From Trichocoleus sp. (GTDB taxonomy: Bacteria > Cyanobacteriota > Cyanobacteriia > Elainellales > Elainellaceae), in the NCBI GenBank assembly GCA_036702865.1, contig DATNQD010000039.1, positions 1 through 64,000 on the forward strand: 64,000 nt of DNA, written 5' to 3'. Shown here one piece after another: positions 8,331-16,629 of the stretch (position 1 is the first letter of the stretch; the number at the start of each line of letters is the position of its first letter). The notes under the pieces are model-generated. The model searched no databases. It was not told the DNA's origin and saw only the letters and a list, made by a program, of their open reading frames with translations. Both the position numbers and the translations under genes were made by a program.

Positions 8331-9083
8331 ATGAAAGCAACTGTTGAGCAATTGGCATCTATTTCGGTCTTTACTCAGCTACAGTCAGACCAACTCGCGA
8401 GTCTACAGCCCCATACGACTGTTCGGACTTACCAAATAGGTGAAATTGTCTCTCATGAAGGCGATCGCTTGCCTTCCCGTCTGTATGCGCTGATTAATGG
8501 TTTGTTGCGAGTTTCTAAAACTGCCACCAGTGGAAAGGAGACGATTCTTCGCACTCTTGCAAATGGAGATATCTTCGCGGCTCCTGCTCTCTTTGGCAAT
8601 GGCATTTCACCCGCTACAGTCATCGCTGAAAGTAAAGCTCAAGTGCTGATGGTCGATCGCGAAGCCTTGCTAGCCGTAATTCAAGCAAATCCAGAAATTG
8701 CCCTGAAGATGATGGCAGTCTTTAACCAGCGGCTTCAACAGCTTCATGAAATGGTACATGGCTTAGTTTCAGAACGAGCGATCGTTCGTTTGGCACGGTT
8801 CATTCAATATGCTGCTGGTGAACCCAACTCTCAAGTGAGTGAGCAGGGAGCCTGCCTCCGCCAACAGCTTTCCTATTATGAGATTGCTCGCAGTATTGGC
8901 ATTACCTATGAAGAATGCGTCCGTTTGTTTAAGCAGCTTCATTCCGTGATTGCTTACAGCAGAGGTGGAAAAATCACGATTCTTGACTGGGCAGGGTTAG
9001 ATGCGATCGCCCACGGAACAGTTGAACCAGATGCGATCGCTAAACAGGCTGAAGCATCCGCATTAAACGGCAAGAAACATTGA
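8331..9083 (+). CDS. Crp/Fnr family transcription regulator
   Basis: 250 residues. An N-terminal cyclic-nucleotide-binding-type beta barrel (about 20-110, GDRLPSRLYALINGLLRVSK and ANGDIFAAPALFGN) is followed by a long dimerisation helix. The C-terminal winged helix contains YYEIARSIGITYEECVRLFK. The N-terminal cysteines of Fnr are absent, so a [4Fe-4S] oxygen sensor is unlikely; heme- or NO-sensing Dnr/NnrR-type action is possible. It lies 157 bp after ric on the same strand and between two copies of an inverted repeat it may bind. Confidence 0.85.
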   Translation: MKATVEQLASISVFTQLQSDQLASLQPHTTVRTYQIGEIVSHEGDRLPSRLYALINGLLRVSKTATSGKETILRTLANGDIFAAPALFGNGISPATVIAESKAQVLMVDREALLAVIQANPEIALKMMAVFNQRLQQLHEMVHGLVSERAIVRLARFIQYAAGEPNSQVSEQGACLRQQLSYYEIARSIGITYEECVRLFKQLHSVIAYSRGGKITILDWAGLDAIAHGTVEPDAIAKQAEASALNGKKH

Positions 9084-9112
9084 GAAGCGATACCGTCCTG
9101 TCCATCTCCTTA

Positions 9113-9889
9113 TTATTTCCGTTCCGCACACAAAACGATATAGCCTAAATCCTGCTGATATTGCTTAAAGACGCGCCGAACTGCCAATAGCCGATTCCGT
9201 ACCCTAGCTTGAGTCAGAACATTCCAGAAGAATTTAATCGCATCCTTTAATCCTTCATCTTGAATGATTCGAGTTGGGTTGAGTAGTCCCATTTCGCCTG
9301 TTTGACGGTGCAGAACTTGCAATCTAGCTGCTTCGCAAGTATGAATCCAGTTAGTTTCAGACAACGGGGTAGAATTCGCTCGAAGTGTTGCGGCTAGGGC
9401 GCGGTGGATCTCCTCTTCCCGATCGTTTGCGAGTAGTTCATGGGAGAGGAACTTGCCGCCAGGTTTGAGGCGATCGTGTACTCCATTCAGAATTTTGATT
9501 TTGGCAGGCAACGATTGCATTGTCAGAATTGCCTCTGCCAAAACGTAGTCAAATTGTCCAGAAATTTGCTCTAGATGGAAAACATCACCCTCAATCACCT
9601 GGACTTGTTCTTCCAACCCAGCAGCTTTGATATTGGCACGAGCACGGGCAACACTTTCAGGATTTTTCTCCACTCCTACAACCCGCACTCCGTAACGCTT
9701 TGCCAGGGCAATTGCACTATGACCAAAGCTAGCAGCAAGTTCTAAAACTGTCTCTCCGGGCTGGAATTCAGCCCATTGAAATAATTGCTCAGTTGCAGAT
9801 TTACCGCCTGGACGCAAGATTTTCTTCCCAGCTGCTGCCATCACCTGATGTCCAGTTGCGGTCTCAAAATTGATGGTTGATTGCATCAT
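9113..9889 (-). CDS. class I SAM-dependent methyltransferase
   Basis: About 258 residues from MMQSTINFETATGH; an upstream in-frame start at 9913 would add eight residues. Rossmann motif I is VLELAASFGHSAIAL (about 48-62). It is followed by the acidic strand VVGVEKNPESVARA, then VIEGDVFHL and the post-motif DYVLAEAILTMQ. The substrate is not evident. Convergent with the Crp/Fnr gene and preceded by the second inverted-repeat operator, it probably belongs to the same stress regulon. Confidence 0.82.
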   Translation of the reverse strand: MMQSTINFETATGHQVMAAAGKKILRPGGKSATEQLFQWAEFQPGETVLELAASFGHSAIALAKRYGVRVVGVEKNPESVARARANIKAAGLEEQVQVIEGDVFHLEQISGQFDYVLAEAILTMQSLPAKIKILNGVHDRLKPGGKFLSHELLANDREEEIHRALAATLRANSTPLSETNWIHTCEAARLQVLHRQTGEMGLLNPTRIIQDEGLKDAIKFFWNVLTQARVRNRLLAVRRVFKQYQQDLGYIVLCAERK

Positions 9890-9944
9890 GGATTTGCCCT
9901 TTAATGCTGACACCTCTACTCTGCCAGAACGCCGATCGGGGAAA

Positions 9945-9960
9945 TATGATCTACCTCATA
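9945..9960. promoter_or_regulatory. operator-like inverted repeat before methyltransferase
   Basis: TATGAT-CTAC-CTCATA lies 56 bp upstream of the methyltransferase start. It matches the site at 7326 in 15 of 16 positions when read on the opposite strand. Probable target of the Crp/Fnr protein encoded at 8.3-9.1 kb. Confidence 0.58.
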
Positions 9961-10032
9961 CCGCAGTGACACAGACCTTGCCGATCGATGCTGATCTCGC
10001 GTTAGTTAGCGTTTACCATCTAAAATTCTGAG

Positions 10033-10187
10033 TAGATGAAGACTCTAGAGGAGATTTTGCATCACCTGCTTTTGGCTTTAGTCGCAGCTTTGAAACGGCT
10101 GAGATTCAAGCATTTTGTCTCTACGGGACTGGCGCGGCTCGAACGCCTTATCCAAAGCTGGAAGCCTTTATCAGACAGCAGTTTTAG
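10033..10187 (+). pseudogene. possible gene 3' remnant
   Basis: An open frame without a start codon reads GDFASPAFGFSRSFETAEIQ and ends LEAFIRQQF. The composition is protein-like but I recognise no family. It lies at the junction between the host-like flank and the phage module and could be the tail of a gene cut by insertion. Weak evidence. Confidence 0.22.
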
Positions 10188-10246
10188 ATGCTAGTAAAGC
10201 TAATGTCGTAAATTTGCCTTAATTTTCTATCAATAGCTCCCGTCAG

Positions 10247-10525
10247 TTAGCCCCTAACCTGGATCATAAAACTGGCTTGTGTTTGCCCAACTCCAGCCAC
10301 CCACCAAACGACATCACCAACCATCGCGCCTGAATTGGAGAGAAATTTTCCAGAAATGATTCTCCCTTTGGGCGTTTTTATTGTGTGTGTTCCACCTGAA
10401 AACCCCTGGTAGTAGCCCCATCCACACTGTTGGTTCTGTTGGGCAAAGAGTTTCTCGTCGAGTTGGGAAAGGGTTCTGTTGCGCGATTGGTTATGGTTGT
10501 TGCGCCCAATGTTTACAATGCTCAT
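10247..10525 (-). CDS. small phage tail-end protein, unknown
   Basis: 92 residues. A polar N terminus precedes a Gly/Ser/Trp-rich part with 'THTIKTPKGRIISGKFLS' and a C-terminal beta-rich segment. Its start codon overlaps the stop codon of the upstream 517-residue gene (TAATG), so the two are coupled. It is the last gene of the structural cassette. Function unknown. Confidence 0.6.
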   Translation of the reverse strand: MSIVNIGRNNHNQSRNRTLSQLDEKLFAQQNQQCGWGYYQGFSGGTHTIKTPKGRIISGKFLSNSGAMVGDVVWWVAGVGQTQASFMIQVRG

Positions 10526-12078
10526 TAGTCCACCATGCCCCCGGCAAAGCCCACAACAATTGCACTCTCTTGATAGTTTGCCCCAGAGTTGATGGCAAAT
10601 CCCTGGAGTTGAGGGATGAATATCTGTTCTTCCTCCGCCGAGGTGGTCAGGTCGATCGTGCAGCTGCTGCCCTCGGACTGGAAGGGATAGATTTGTAGGC
10701 TCAAGTTCAGCCCCTCGTCTGCCATGAGTTTGGCGATCGTCACAATTTGTTCTAGGGGGATTGGATATTCCAGCTTGGGCGATTCGCGAATTTGGAACAG
10801 TTGCTGCTGGTCAGGGTCGAGATTGATCCACGGACTGTCCAAATACTGCGAGATGCAGATGTGAGAGTCGGGTCCCACGACAAAATCATCCGGCAAAGAG
10901 TTTGCCAATGACTTGCGCCAACTCTCCGAAAGCTGGACTTCAGTAACCTCTTCTCCCAGGACTTGGAAGTGCTTTAGCGTGGCGTTTGGAAGTTTGAAAT
11001 CAGCATGGCTCTTACCATCGGGACTGATGGAAACTCTTGCCCAAACAGATTGCCCAATGCCACCAGAGTAGTCAGTGGTAAAAACTTTGATGGGACTGCC
11101 GTTCGATCGCCCAATCCAAAACTGAGTTTCGTAGACTGGCACCAGCTCAGTGTAGGCATCTTGGGCAGGGTAGATCAGTTCAGGAGGTTGGTAGGGACGA
11201 ACCAAGATGTCTTCCAGCAGTTCCCATTCCAAATTTTCGGGAGTGGTATTCACAGGTGCATTAGGGCTGGAATACTCTCGGAAGTAAATCTGAGGGAGGG
11301 GTGGATTTTCCCCTTCAAGGATGTACCTGCCCACAATCACGTCAGCGCCAACAGCCTCAACAGTATCGGGTGTGATTTGGTCGTAGAGGAAGTTGATGTT
11401 TGTGTAGTTGTCTTCCCACGGTCCACGCAAAAAGAGTTCGTCGGTATTTGGGGGAGTCGCTAACCAATCCTCAAATCCCGAATAAACCCAAAGCCCAACA
11501 TCCCGTTGATACGATCGGGCGAAGAAGTATCGTGGGGTTGCAGCTGCGTCCCATCCGGTAGGCTTGTCAGTTAGCGCCGATGCCCAATAGAGTTTATATC
11601 GAAGCTCTGGAATTGGCTCAGAGTATATGTCTGGAGTGGCAGGATGGAATACCTCATCGATGCGTTTGAGTGCTTTCTTGCGAATCAGCACTGAAATTTG
11701 TGGCTCTGGTTCCCCTGGCGTAAAGGAAGGTCTGGGGTTGGGGCGAGTGTGTGGCTTGTAGTTTGCTGCAATCCGTTGGGTGTCGAGGTCTTTGTATAGG
11801 ATGAGTGGATCACCCCCCATCAAACCGCCATCTGAGAGGAATGCGTCGATCGCAAATATGCCCAAGACAGTCTTAGCCCAGTGCCGTCCATTTCGGTAGC
11901 CTTCGTATGTGCCTGGCAGGATCTGCCAATCTTGGTTTAGGGAAAGTCGATCGCCAACCTGCCCCACCTGATTAAATCTGGATTGAGCGTGTTTTGCTCG
12001 AGCAAGCTCCAACAGGTCGGCTTTGTTCTTCTTCCAGATGACCAGCGGAGTGTTCCAAATGTAGTCATCAACATTCAT
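10525..12078 (-). CDS. phage tail/virion-associated protein, unknown
   Basis: 517 residues, rich in aromatic residues and proline, with no membrane segment. The N-terminal half contains YRNGRHWAKTVLGIF and repeated short beta strands; the C-terminal part has QQLFQIRESPKLEYPIPL. Its place after the tail-tip genes suggests a host-contact or baseplate accessory protein. I recognise no specific family and it could be a cyanophage-specific virion component. Confidence 0.6.
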   Translation of the reverse strand: MNVDDYIWNTPLVIWKKNKADLLELARAKHAQSRFNQVGQVGDRLSLNQDWQILPGTYEGYRNGRHWAKTVLGIFAIDAFLSDGGLMGGDPLILYKDLDTQRIAANYKPHTRPNPRPSFTPGEPEPQISVLIRKKALKRIDEVFHPATPDIYSEPIPELRYKLYWASALTDKPTGWDAAATPRYFFARSYQRDVGLWVYSGFEDWLATPPNTDELFLRGPWEDNYTNINFLYDQITPDTVEAVGADVIVGRYILEGENPPLPQIYFREYSSPNAPVNTTPENLEWELLEDILVRPYQPPELIYPAQDAYTELVPVYETQFWIGRSNGSPIKVFTTDYSGGIGQSVWARVSISPDGKSHADFKLPNATLKHFQVLGEEVTEVQLSESWRKSLANSLPDDFVVGPDSHICISQYLDSPWINLDPDQQQLFQIRESPKLEYPIPLEQIVTIAKLMADEGLNLSLQIYPFQSEGSSCTIDLTTSAEEEQIFIPQLQGFAINSGANYQESAIVVGFAGGMVD

Positions 12079-12083
12079 TAGCC

Positions 12084-12731
12084 TTAGCCCAAAGAACGAA
12101 AACGAGCAAAGAAGGGATAGGGTTGACCCGCCGAAACTGTGGTCAATGCCAACTCATTAGAGCTATTGGCAAGTCTCCCATTGGCATAAATGAACCGCAG
12201 GGAACCAACCCCAATATCCTGAATGTCAACCTTGTCCGTTCGTGCCTGGTCGTTGAAGAATTCCAAATAGTTCGCATCCACCACACCCAGGTAATAGCGT
12301 TTGATCAGCATTCCCGTTGGTTGAGTTGCGCCAACCACAAACCCGAAATCACCATTGACACATCCGTGGAGTGGCACATTAGCGCGATCGGTGATTGGGT
12401 CTACAGTGCATGGTTTGTTGGAGTTTGCTCCTCTGCCCTGCCATGCTGCTACGAAGTTGAGTTGCCATCCAGCTCCAGCAGGTGCTTCGATAAATTGCCC
12501 ACTTTGGTCGGCAACTGCATAGCCCAATTCGTTGTTCCAGGTCATCGTAGATGTCGTGAAGGCTTGTGATTGATAGCCTCCAGCGGTCTGGATTGCTTCA
12601 CCAGCAAGAATAATTGCTGGATCAGTTAGGGGTGTAACAGGGTCATCCAGCAGGCAGGCGATAACGCGAATGTTACCAAATGCTAGAGCAGTGTTGCCAA
12701 CGAGTTCCATCCATTCTTTCGATGCAGTCAT
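12084..12731 (-). CDS. phage tail protein, unknown
   Basis: About 215 residues from MTASKEWMELVGNTALAFGN. In-frame starts further upstream lie inside the preceding gene. Predominantly beta strands with Gly/Asn-rich loops (WQGRGANSNKPC), as in tail-tip or receptor-contact proteins. It follows the tail hub gene and precedes the 517-residue gene in one operon. No family recognised. Confidence 0.6.
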   Translation of the reverse strand: MTASKEWMELVGNTALAFGNIRVIACLLDDPVTPLTDPAIILAGEAIQTAGGYQSQAFTTSTMTWNNELGYAVADQSGQFIEAPAGAGWQLNFVAAWQGRGANSNKPCTVDPITDRANVPLHGCVNGDFGFVVGATQPTGMLIKRYYLGVVDANYLEFFNDQARTDKVDIQDIGVGSLRFIYANGRLANSSNELALTTVSAGQPYPFFARFRSLG

Positions 12732-12741
12732 ATCAATCTCC

Positions 12742-15700
12742 TTAGAAATAAACAACCTTGAGTTCATCGACATCCATCCCAACTACAGTTGAAGTGCCGA
12801 CAAATAAATCAGTGTCTTCAAGTGGGAAATAGCTTCCAGACATGGCACTGTCAACCCATTCACCAACCTGCATTGAAACCACATGAGTGTCAGGGAAGTA
12901 TTCCAGGGCAACGGAATACCACGTATTAATCTCAATTTCGGAGTAGTTGATTGTGCAAGCAGTGGTGGTTGAAGTTGAGTTGCGAATGCCAAACCTGAAT
13001 TGACTTGTGCTTACAGTAAAGAACCACTGGGTAACAATTCCCCCACTGCCACCAGGAATAGTTCCAAGTGAGCGCAGAATATTCGATGCAGAGGTTGGAA
13101 GTTCCGTAAACCTAATCTGGCAGGTAATCTTCCAGTGAGCATCGGCAAAAATAACAGCACCCGGATCTGTTCTTAATCCTGAACTTCGCGTGTCGAGATG
13201 GAGAGCATTGCCACCCTCAAAACCATCGGTTAATGATGGAGAACCAATAGGAAGGTTGAAGGTCAATCCTGCAATCTCATCTGTCCATGTTGCATCCTCA
13301 AACTTCCAGTAGTAGCTAGGGGATGGATCAGTGTCAGGAGGTTCAGGGAAAGTAAATGCAAATGAGTTCTCGATCGTGATGTAGAAGATTGGGGTCGGAG
13401 TAATCTCAAATCCTGACTCAATCGTCAGTGGCACAAATGCCCGGATATCAAAGCCAGTCTCGATCGTGGTTGTAAATTCCAGTGGGGTAAGAGTTTTGAT
13501 TGGTAACGGCAGTTCTTGCCATTCAAATGAGTTTTCTGCCCCAAATACTAATTGGTGAAGAATGCCAACTGAAGGGATATAGGATTGGGTGGAATATTCA
13601 TCAGGAGAAACAGCAGTTAGGGGTTGAGGATCGGGATCTGCTGCAAGTAGGACAGGGAGAGGATCGTAGGGGTAGGTATCAGGAAGCTTAAATCTCCCAA
13701 TCAGGTTGCAAGTCGCAATTGCAATCGCTTCATCTGAGGCAAATGTCCAGGTAACAGAGTCCACGATGCCCATGTAGAGTGAGCCATAGTAATCCCCGTC
13801 AATTCGGGAGAATGGTGCATAGCTAAACCACTCGTCACGAAAAGGGGTAACAATCTCAAATTGCTTGTGTCTTTGCCCGTAGAGCATGGCAAATTTATCC
13901 GCAAGCTTTTGGGCTTGTTCTTGTGATTCAAGTCCATCAACTCTAATTTCTAGATTGCGGTCTGAACTGCCGGAATTGCCCCCATCGTATTGGATTTGAG
14001 CAGTTGCGCTAATCTCTGTTGAGTCAATTCTAATTGTTTTGTTTTTGCGCTTTGCTTTAGCGGGTTTGCGTTCTGCTTGAGGAGGTTGGATGTTTCCGGT
14101 GGTTGAGTCGCTAGATTCATCTTTGGTAACAGCAAGGCTAAGGAATCGCGCAATTCCACCACTTCTGACCTGACCCGCCTGCATTTCAAACTCATTCTTT
14201 GCCCACTGACGATAGGAATTCTTGCGATAGGATTCTTCCTGAATACTGGAGATTCTTAAATTCTTTTCATTGGTTAGCCGATGCTTTTGCCAGTCGTTCG
14301 CAGCTCCAGCAATCTGCCCTAGTGGTCTACGGGTAACTTTAGCAATCTTACGAACTTGGTCGTCAGAATCTTCCGAACTGACAGCATTTGAACCACCAAT
14401 AAAGCCCTTGGGAACTAAGTCTTCTTGACATGAGTAGGTGTAGTCGACTTGCCAAAACTCTGAGGGTGTTAGACCTGCAAAGTTATAGAATCTGCGTCTT
14501 CCAGGAGCAGCAAAAAGAGGAATTGTCTTTTTGTAGTAGTCAAAAAGCAGGCTACCCGCTGTTTCGTAGCTCTCAAATGTTTTCCGGAGCAAGCGACCAC
14601 CTTCACCCGCTTCGTAGTAAGAGGTTTCTTTGCTGTAGAAACTTGGGATTAACCGAAAGGCATCGATCGGTATGTGTGTTACGCCAGGAGGTAGGGATTT
14701 TTCGTAAATATCGTAGAGCTCCTGGGGAACGCACAGCCCTCGTGCCTTCTGCTCTTCAACCTCTTTGATAAAAACTGAATCTCCGCGCCAACCCCAAGAT
14801 TCAGTGCGAGTTCCAGCAAGTGTTTTATCACTCGTACCATCTGGGTGGATTTGATTGCCAGATAAATACCGAGTCGATGTAGCTCTGCCACTTCTGGGAT
14901 CAGTTTTGAGGTTGCTAATGCCCCCACCATCGTAGAATCCCCCATCGTCCCCATCATCGCCACTGTCACCGTTCCCCCCAGAACCACCTCCTGATCCAGG
15001 TCCACCACTGCCGTCATCGGAATCATCTGCTGCATCCGCGATCGAACCAACAACTGTTATGGAGTCCAGAGGTTGCATCTCGCCTTGGACAAACCGAAAG
15101 CTTCCGGCATCATCCCTACCAATTTTGTGGAGGAATAGACGTTTCTTTGGGTTGGTGGAGATAGGGGCAGTGGCAATCTTACCTGAGCCGTTCTGGTAGG
15201 TGGCTTGAGCCAACGGCAATGCCAGTTCTGAAACTACCCGGATCGCAGGTTTGTTATTGGTTTGGTAGCTATTAAGTTTGGAGTTAGAAAGTGAGCTACC
15301 TAATGATTCAGAGGCTACACCGACAGGCAAAGTTTTTTGAAAAGCAACTGCCCTGCTAAAGCTTGAACCGGTTCCTAAAGATTCCCCAGTCAGAGTTTGT
15401 GATTTGGATTTGGTTTGAGAGTTGTAAGTCCCCCAGTCTGCCAATTCCAAACTCACAGACCAATTGCCGGGATATGGAGGCTGAGGGACAGAGAGAAGGT
15501 AGAAGTAGCCTCTGGGGTGGGGTCGATAGTTGCCAGCACCAACGCTAACCCAAATAATCACATGATTGCCCTTAGCCCAACGTGATGGGTTTTCCCAGCT
15601 AGAGAAGCGATCGTCGAAATGATCCAGGTCTAGCGATACGGTTGCAGTTGTTGAGATGATGCCATCATCTGACATGGAGTTCTCGGTAATCGAGACAAAA

Positions 15701-15813
15701 CCGCCGCTGCCACCACTGCACCAGTCGGTTACTTCAAACCCTGTGGTAGTGTCCTCTCCCGGTCTGCATACCCAAACTCTAAGGCGACGGGCAACCGCAT
15801 CAACGATAGACAT
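12742..15813 (-). CDS. tail tip/hub protein with C-terminal LamG-like domain
   Basis: 1023 residues. The N-terminal ~200 residues (WSGYFYLLSVPQ-type beta strands, WAKGNHVIIWVSVG) resemble phage tail-hub proteins. A linker of Gly, Asp and Ser follows at about 254-296. The C-terminal ~190 residues from YYWKFEDATWTDEIAGL read as a concanavalin/LamG-like jelly roll (FEGGNALHLDTRSSGLR, WYSVALEY), which usually binds carbohydrate. It lies two genes after the tape measure, overlapping its upstream neighbour's stop by one base. A role in host recognition is inferred. Confidence 0.66.
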   Translation of the reverse strand: MSIVDAVARRLRVWVCRPGEDTTTGFEVTDWCSGGSGGFVSITENSMSDDGIISTTATVSLDLDHFDDRFSSWENPSRWAKGNHVIIWVSVGAGNYRPHPRGYFYLLSVPQPPYPGNWSVSLELADWGTYNSQTKSKSQTLTGESLGTGSSFSRAVAFQKTLPVGVASESLGSSLSNSKLNSYQTNNKPAIRVVSELALPLAQATYQNGSGKIATAPISTNPKKRLFLHKIGRDDAGSFRFVQGEMQPLDSITVVGSIADAADDSDDGSGGPGSGGGSGGNGDSGDDGDDGGFYDGGGISNLKTDPRSGRATSTRYLSGNQIHPDGTSDKTLAGTRTESWGWRGDSVFIKEVEEQKARGLCVPQELYDIYEKSLPPGVTHIPIDAFRLIPSFYSKETSYYEAGEGGRLLRKTFESYETAGSLLFDYYKKTIPLFAAPGRRRFYNFAGLTPSEFWQVDYTYSCQEDLVPKGFIGGSNAVSSEDSDDQVRKIAKVTRRPLGQIAGAANDWQKHRLTNEKNLRISSIQEESYRKNSYRQWAKNEFEMQAGQVRSGGIARFLSLAVTKDESSDSTTGNIQPPQAERKPAKAKRKNKTIRIDSTEISATAQIQYDGGNSGSSDRNLEIRVDGLESQEQAQKLADKFAMLYGQRHKQFEIVTPFRDEWFSYAPFSRIDGDYYGSLYMGIVDSVTWTFASDEAIAIATCNLIGRFKLPDTYPYDPLPVLLAADPDPQPLTAVSPDEYSTQSYIPSVGILHQLVFGAENSFEWQELPLPIKTLTPLEFTTTIETGFDIRAFVPLTIESGFEITPTPIFYITIENSFAFTFPEPPDTDPSPSYYWKFEDATWTDEIAGLTFNLPIGSPSLTDGFEGGNALHLDTRSSGLRTDPGAVIFADAHWKITCQIRFTELPTSASNILRSLGTIPGGSGGIVTQWFFTVSTSQFRFGIRNSTSTTTACTINYSEIEINTWYSVALEYFPDTHVVSMQVGEWVDSAMSGSYFPLEDTDLFVGTSTVVGMDVDELKVVYF

Positions 15814-16304
15814 TAGGGTGATGTCCTCCCCGATTCGTAGAGGGTGAAAGAAGCTGCTCTTTTCTTGCCCTTGTTGAAATAAACAGGTTGTTTGTCCATC
15901 CAGCAGAGGAAAGTTGCAAAGTAGTCGGCGTAGGCAACCCCGAGCCCTGCATAGGTTTCAATCACATCGGTATTGGGTACAGCTCCCCGGCTACGCGGGA
16001 GGAGTTCACGGAATGGGCGAGTTTGATCCATGACCAGAATATGGGCAGGTTGCTTATTGCTCCGTTGGTGTTCATGCCAGATCCAAATCAAATCGAGATC
16101 TCGCTCCTGGGCTGGAGTGATGTAGGCATTGACGTTGAAGGAGCAGGGGATCTTGTAGATCGGTCCAGATTCTGAGATAGCCCCAGTTGCCTGATATTTA
16201 ATGCTCTTTTGGGCAGCCATATCGGCATCAATGCGCGGATAAGCATCATCGGCAAACTTGTCGAATGACACTGAGATTCCGGCGATAGAAATGGTTAGGG
16301 GCAT
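15813..16304 (-). CDS. phage tail protein (distal-tail position)
   Basis: 163 residues: SIAGISVSFDKFADDAYPRI at the start, a middle beta segment with IPCSFNVNAYITPAQERDLD, and LCWMDKQPVYFNKGKKRA near the end. The place between tape measure and tail hub is that of a distal tail protein. The conserved GGGAACTCT motif lies 25 nt upstream of the ATG. Specific function inferred from order only. Confidence 0.6.
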   Translation of the reverse strand: MPLTISIAGISVSFDKFADDAYPRIDADMAAQKSIKYQATGAISESGPIYKIPCSFNVNAYITPAQERDLDLIWIWHEHQRSNKQPAHILVMDQTRPFRELLPRSRGAVPNTDVIETYAGLGVAYADYFATFLCWMDKQPVYFNKGKKRAASFTLYESGRTSP

Positions 16305-16328
16305 AGGGGTTCGATCGAATCTGCGGTA

Positions 16329-16337
16329 GAGTTCCCC
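16329..16337 (-). promoter_or_regulatory. GGGAACTCT motif before distal-tail gene
   Basis: On the minus strand GGGGAACTCTACCGCAG, 25 nt before the start codon. One of five copies sharing GGGAACTCT-N4-CAG; see findings. Confidence 0.55.
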
Positions 16338-16464
16338 AGTTGTCCCAGCTTGGGTTCCTTAAAGACTTCCCAGAGCGTGGATTGACACCACTTAAAGAGC
16401 TGTTTACTGTGAAGACATGGGGCTGGTCATTCTAGTCCTGTCTCCTAAATTGGAGTAAAGGTGT

Positions 16465-16538
16465 GTCTCGTCTGGGACTCGAACCCAGAGCCTGGAACTT
16501 AGTAGGGACCTGCTCTGTCCGTTTGAGCTACGAGGGCA
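16465..16538 (-). tRNA. tRNA-like sequence, degenerate
   Basis: The minus strand shows a D arm (TAGCTC...GAGC) and an anticodon loop that could read CTACTAA. The T arm is convincing: CTGGG-TTCGAGT-CCCAG. The acceptor strands pair poorly (CTCG with CGAG plus an internal mismatch) and the anticodon stem has two mismatches, so the isotype is uncertain. A hairpin (AAGGCGACC...GGTTGCCTT) lies just before it. It is probably a phage tRNA decaying into a pseudogene. It occupies most of the 325-bp gap between the tape-measure and distal-tail genes. Confidence 0.45.
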
Positions 16539-16629
16539 CAACACATATACAGCAAGGCAACCTTTTCTTTGGACGGGGGGGTCGCCTTGTTATTTCGTCG
16601 GCAGCAAAACCTGAAGTGCAGATCAGGTT

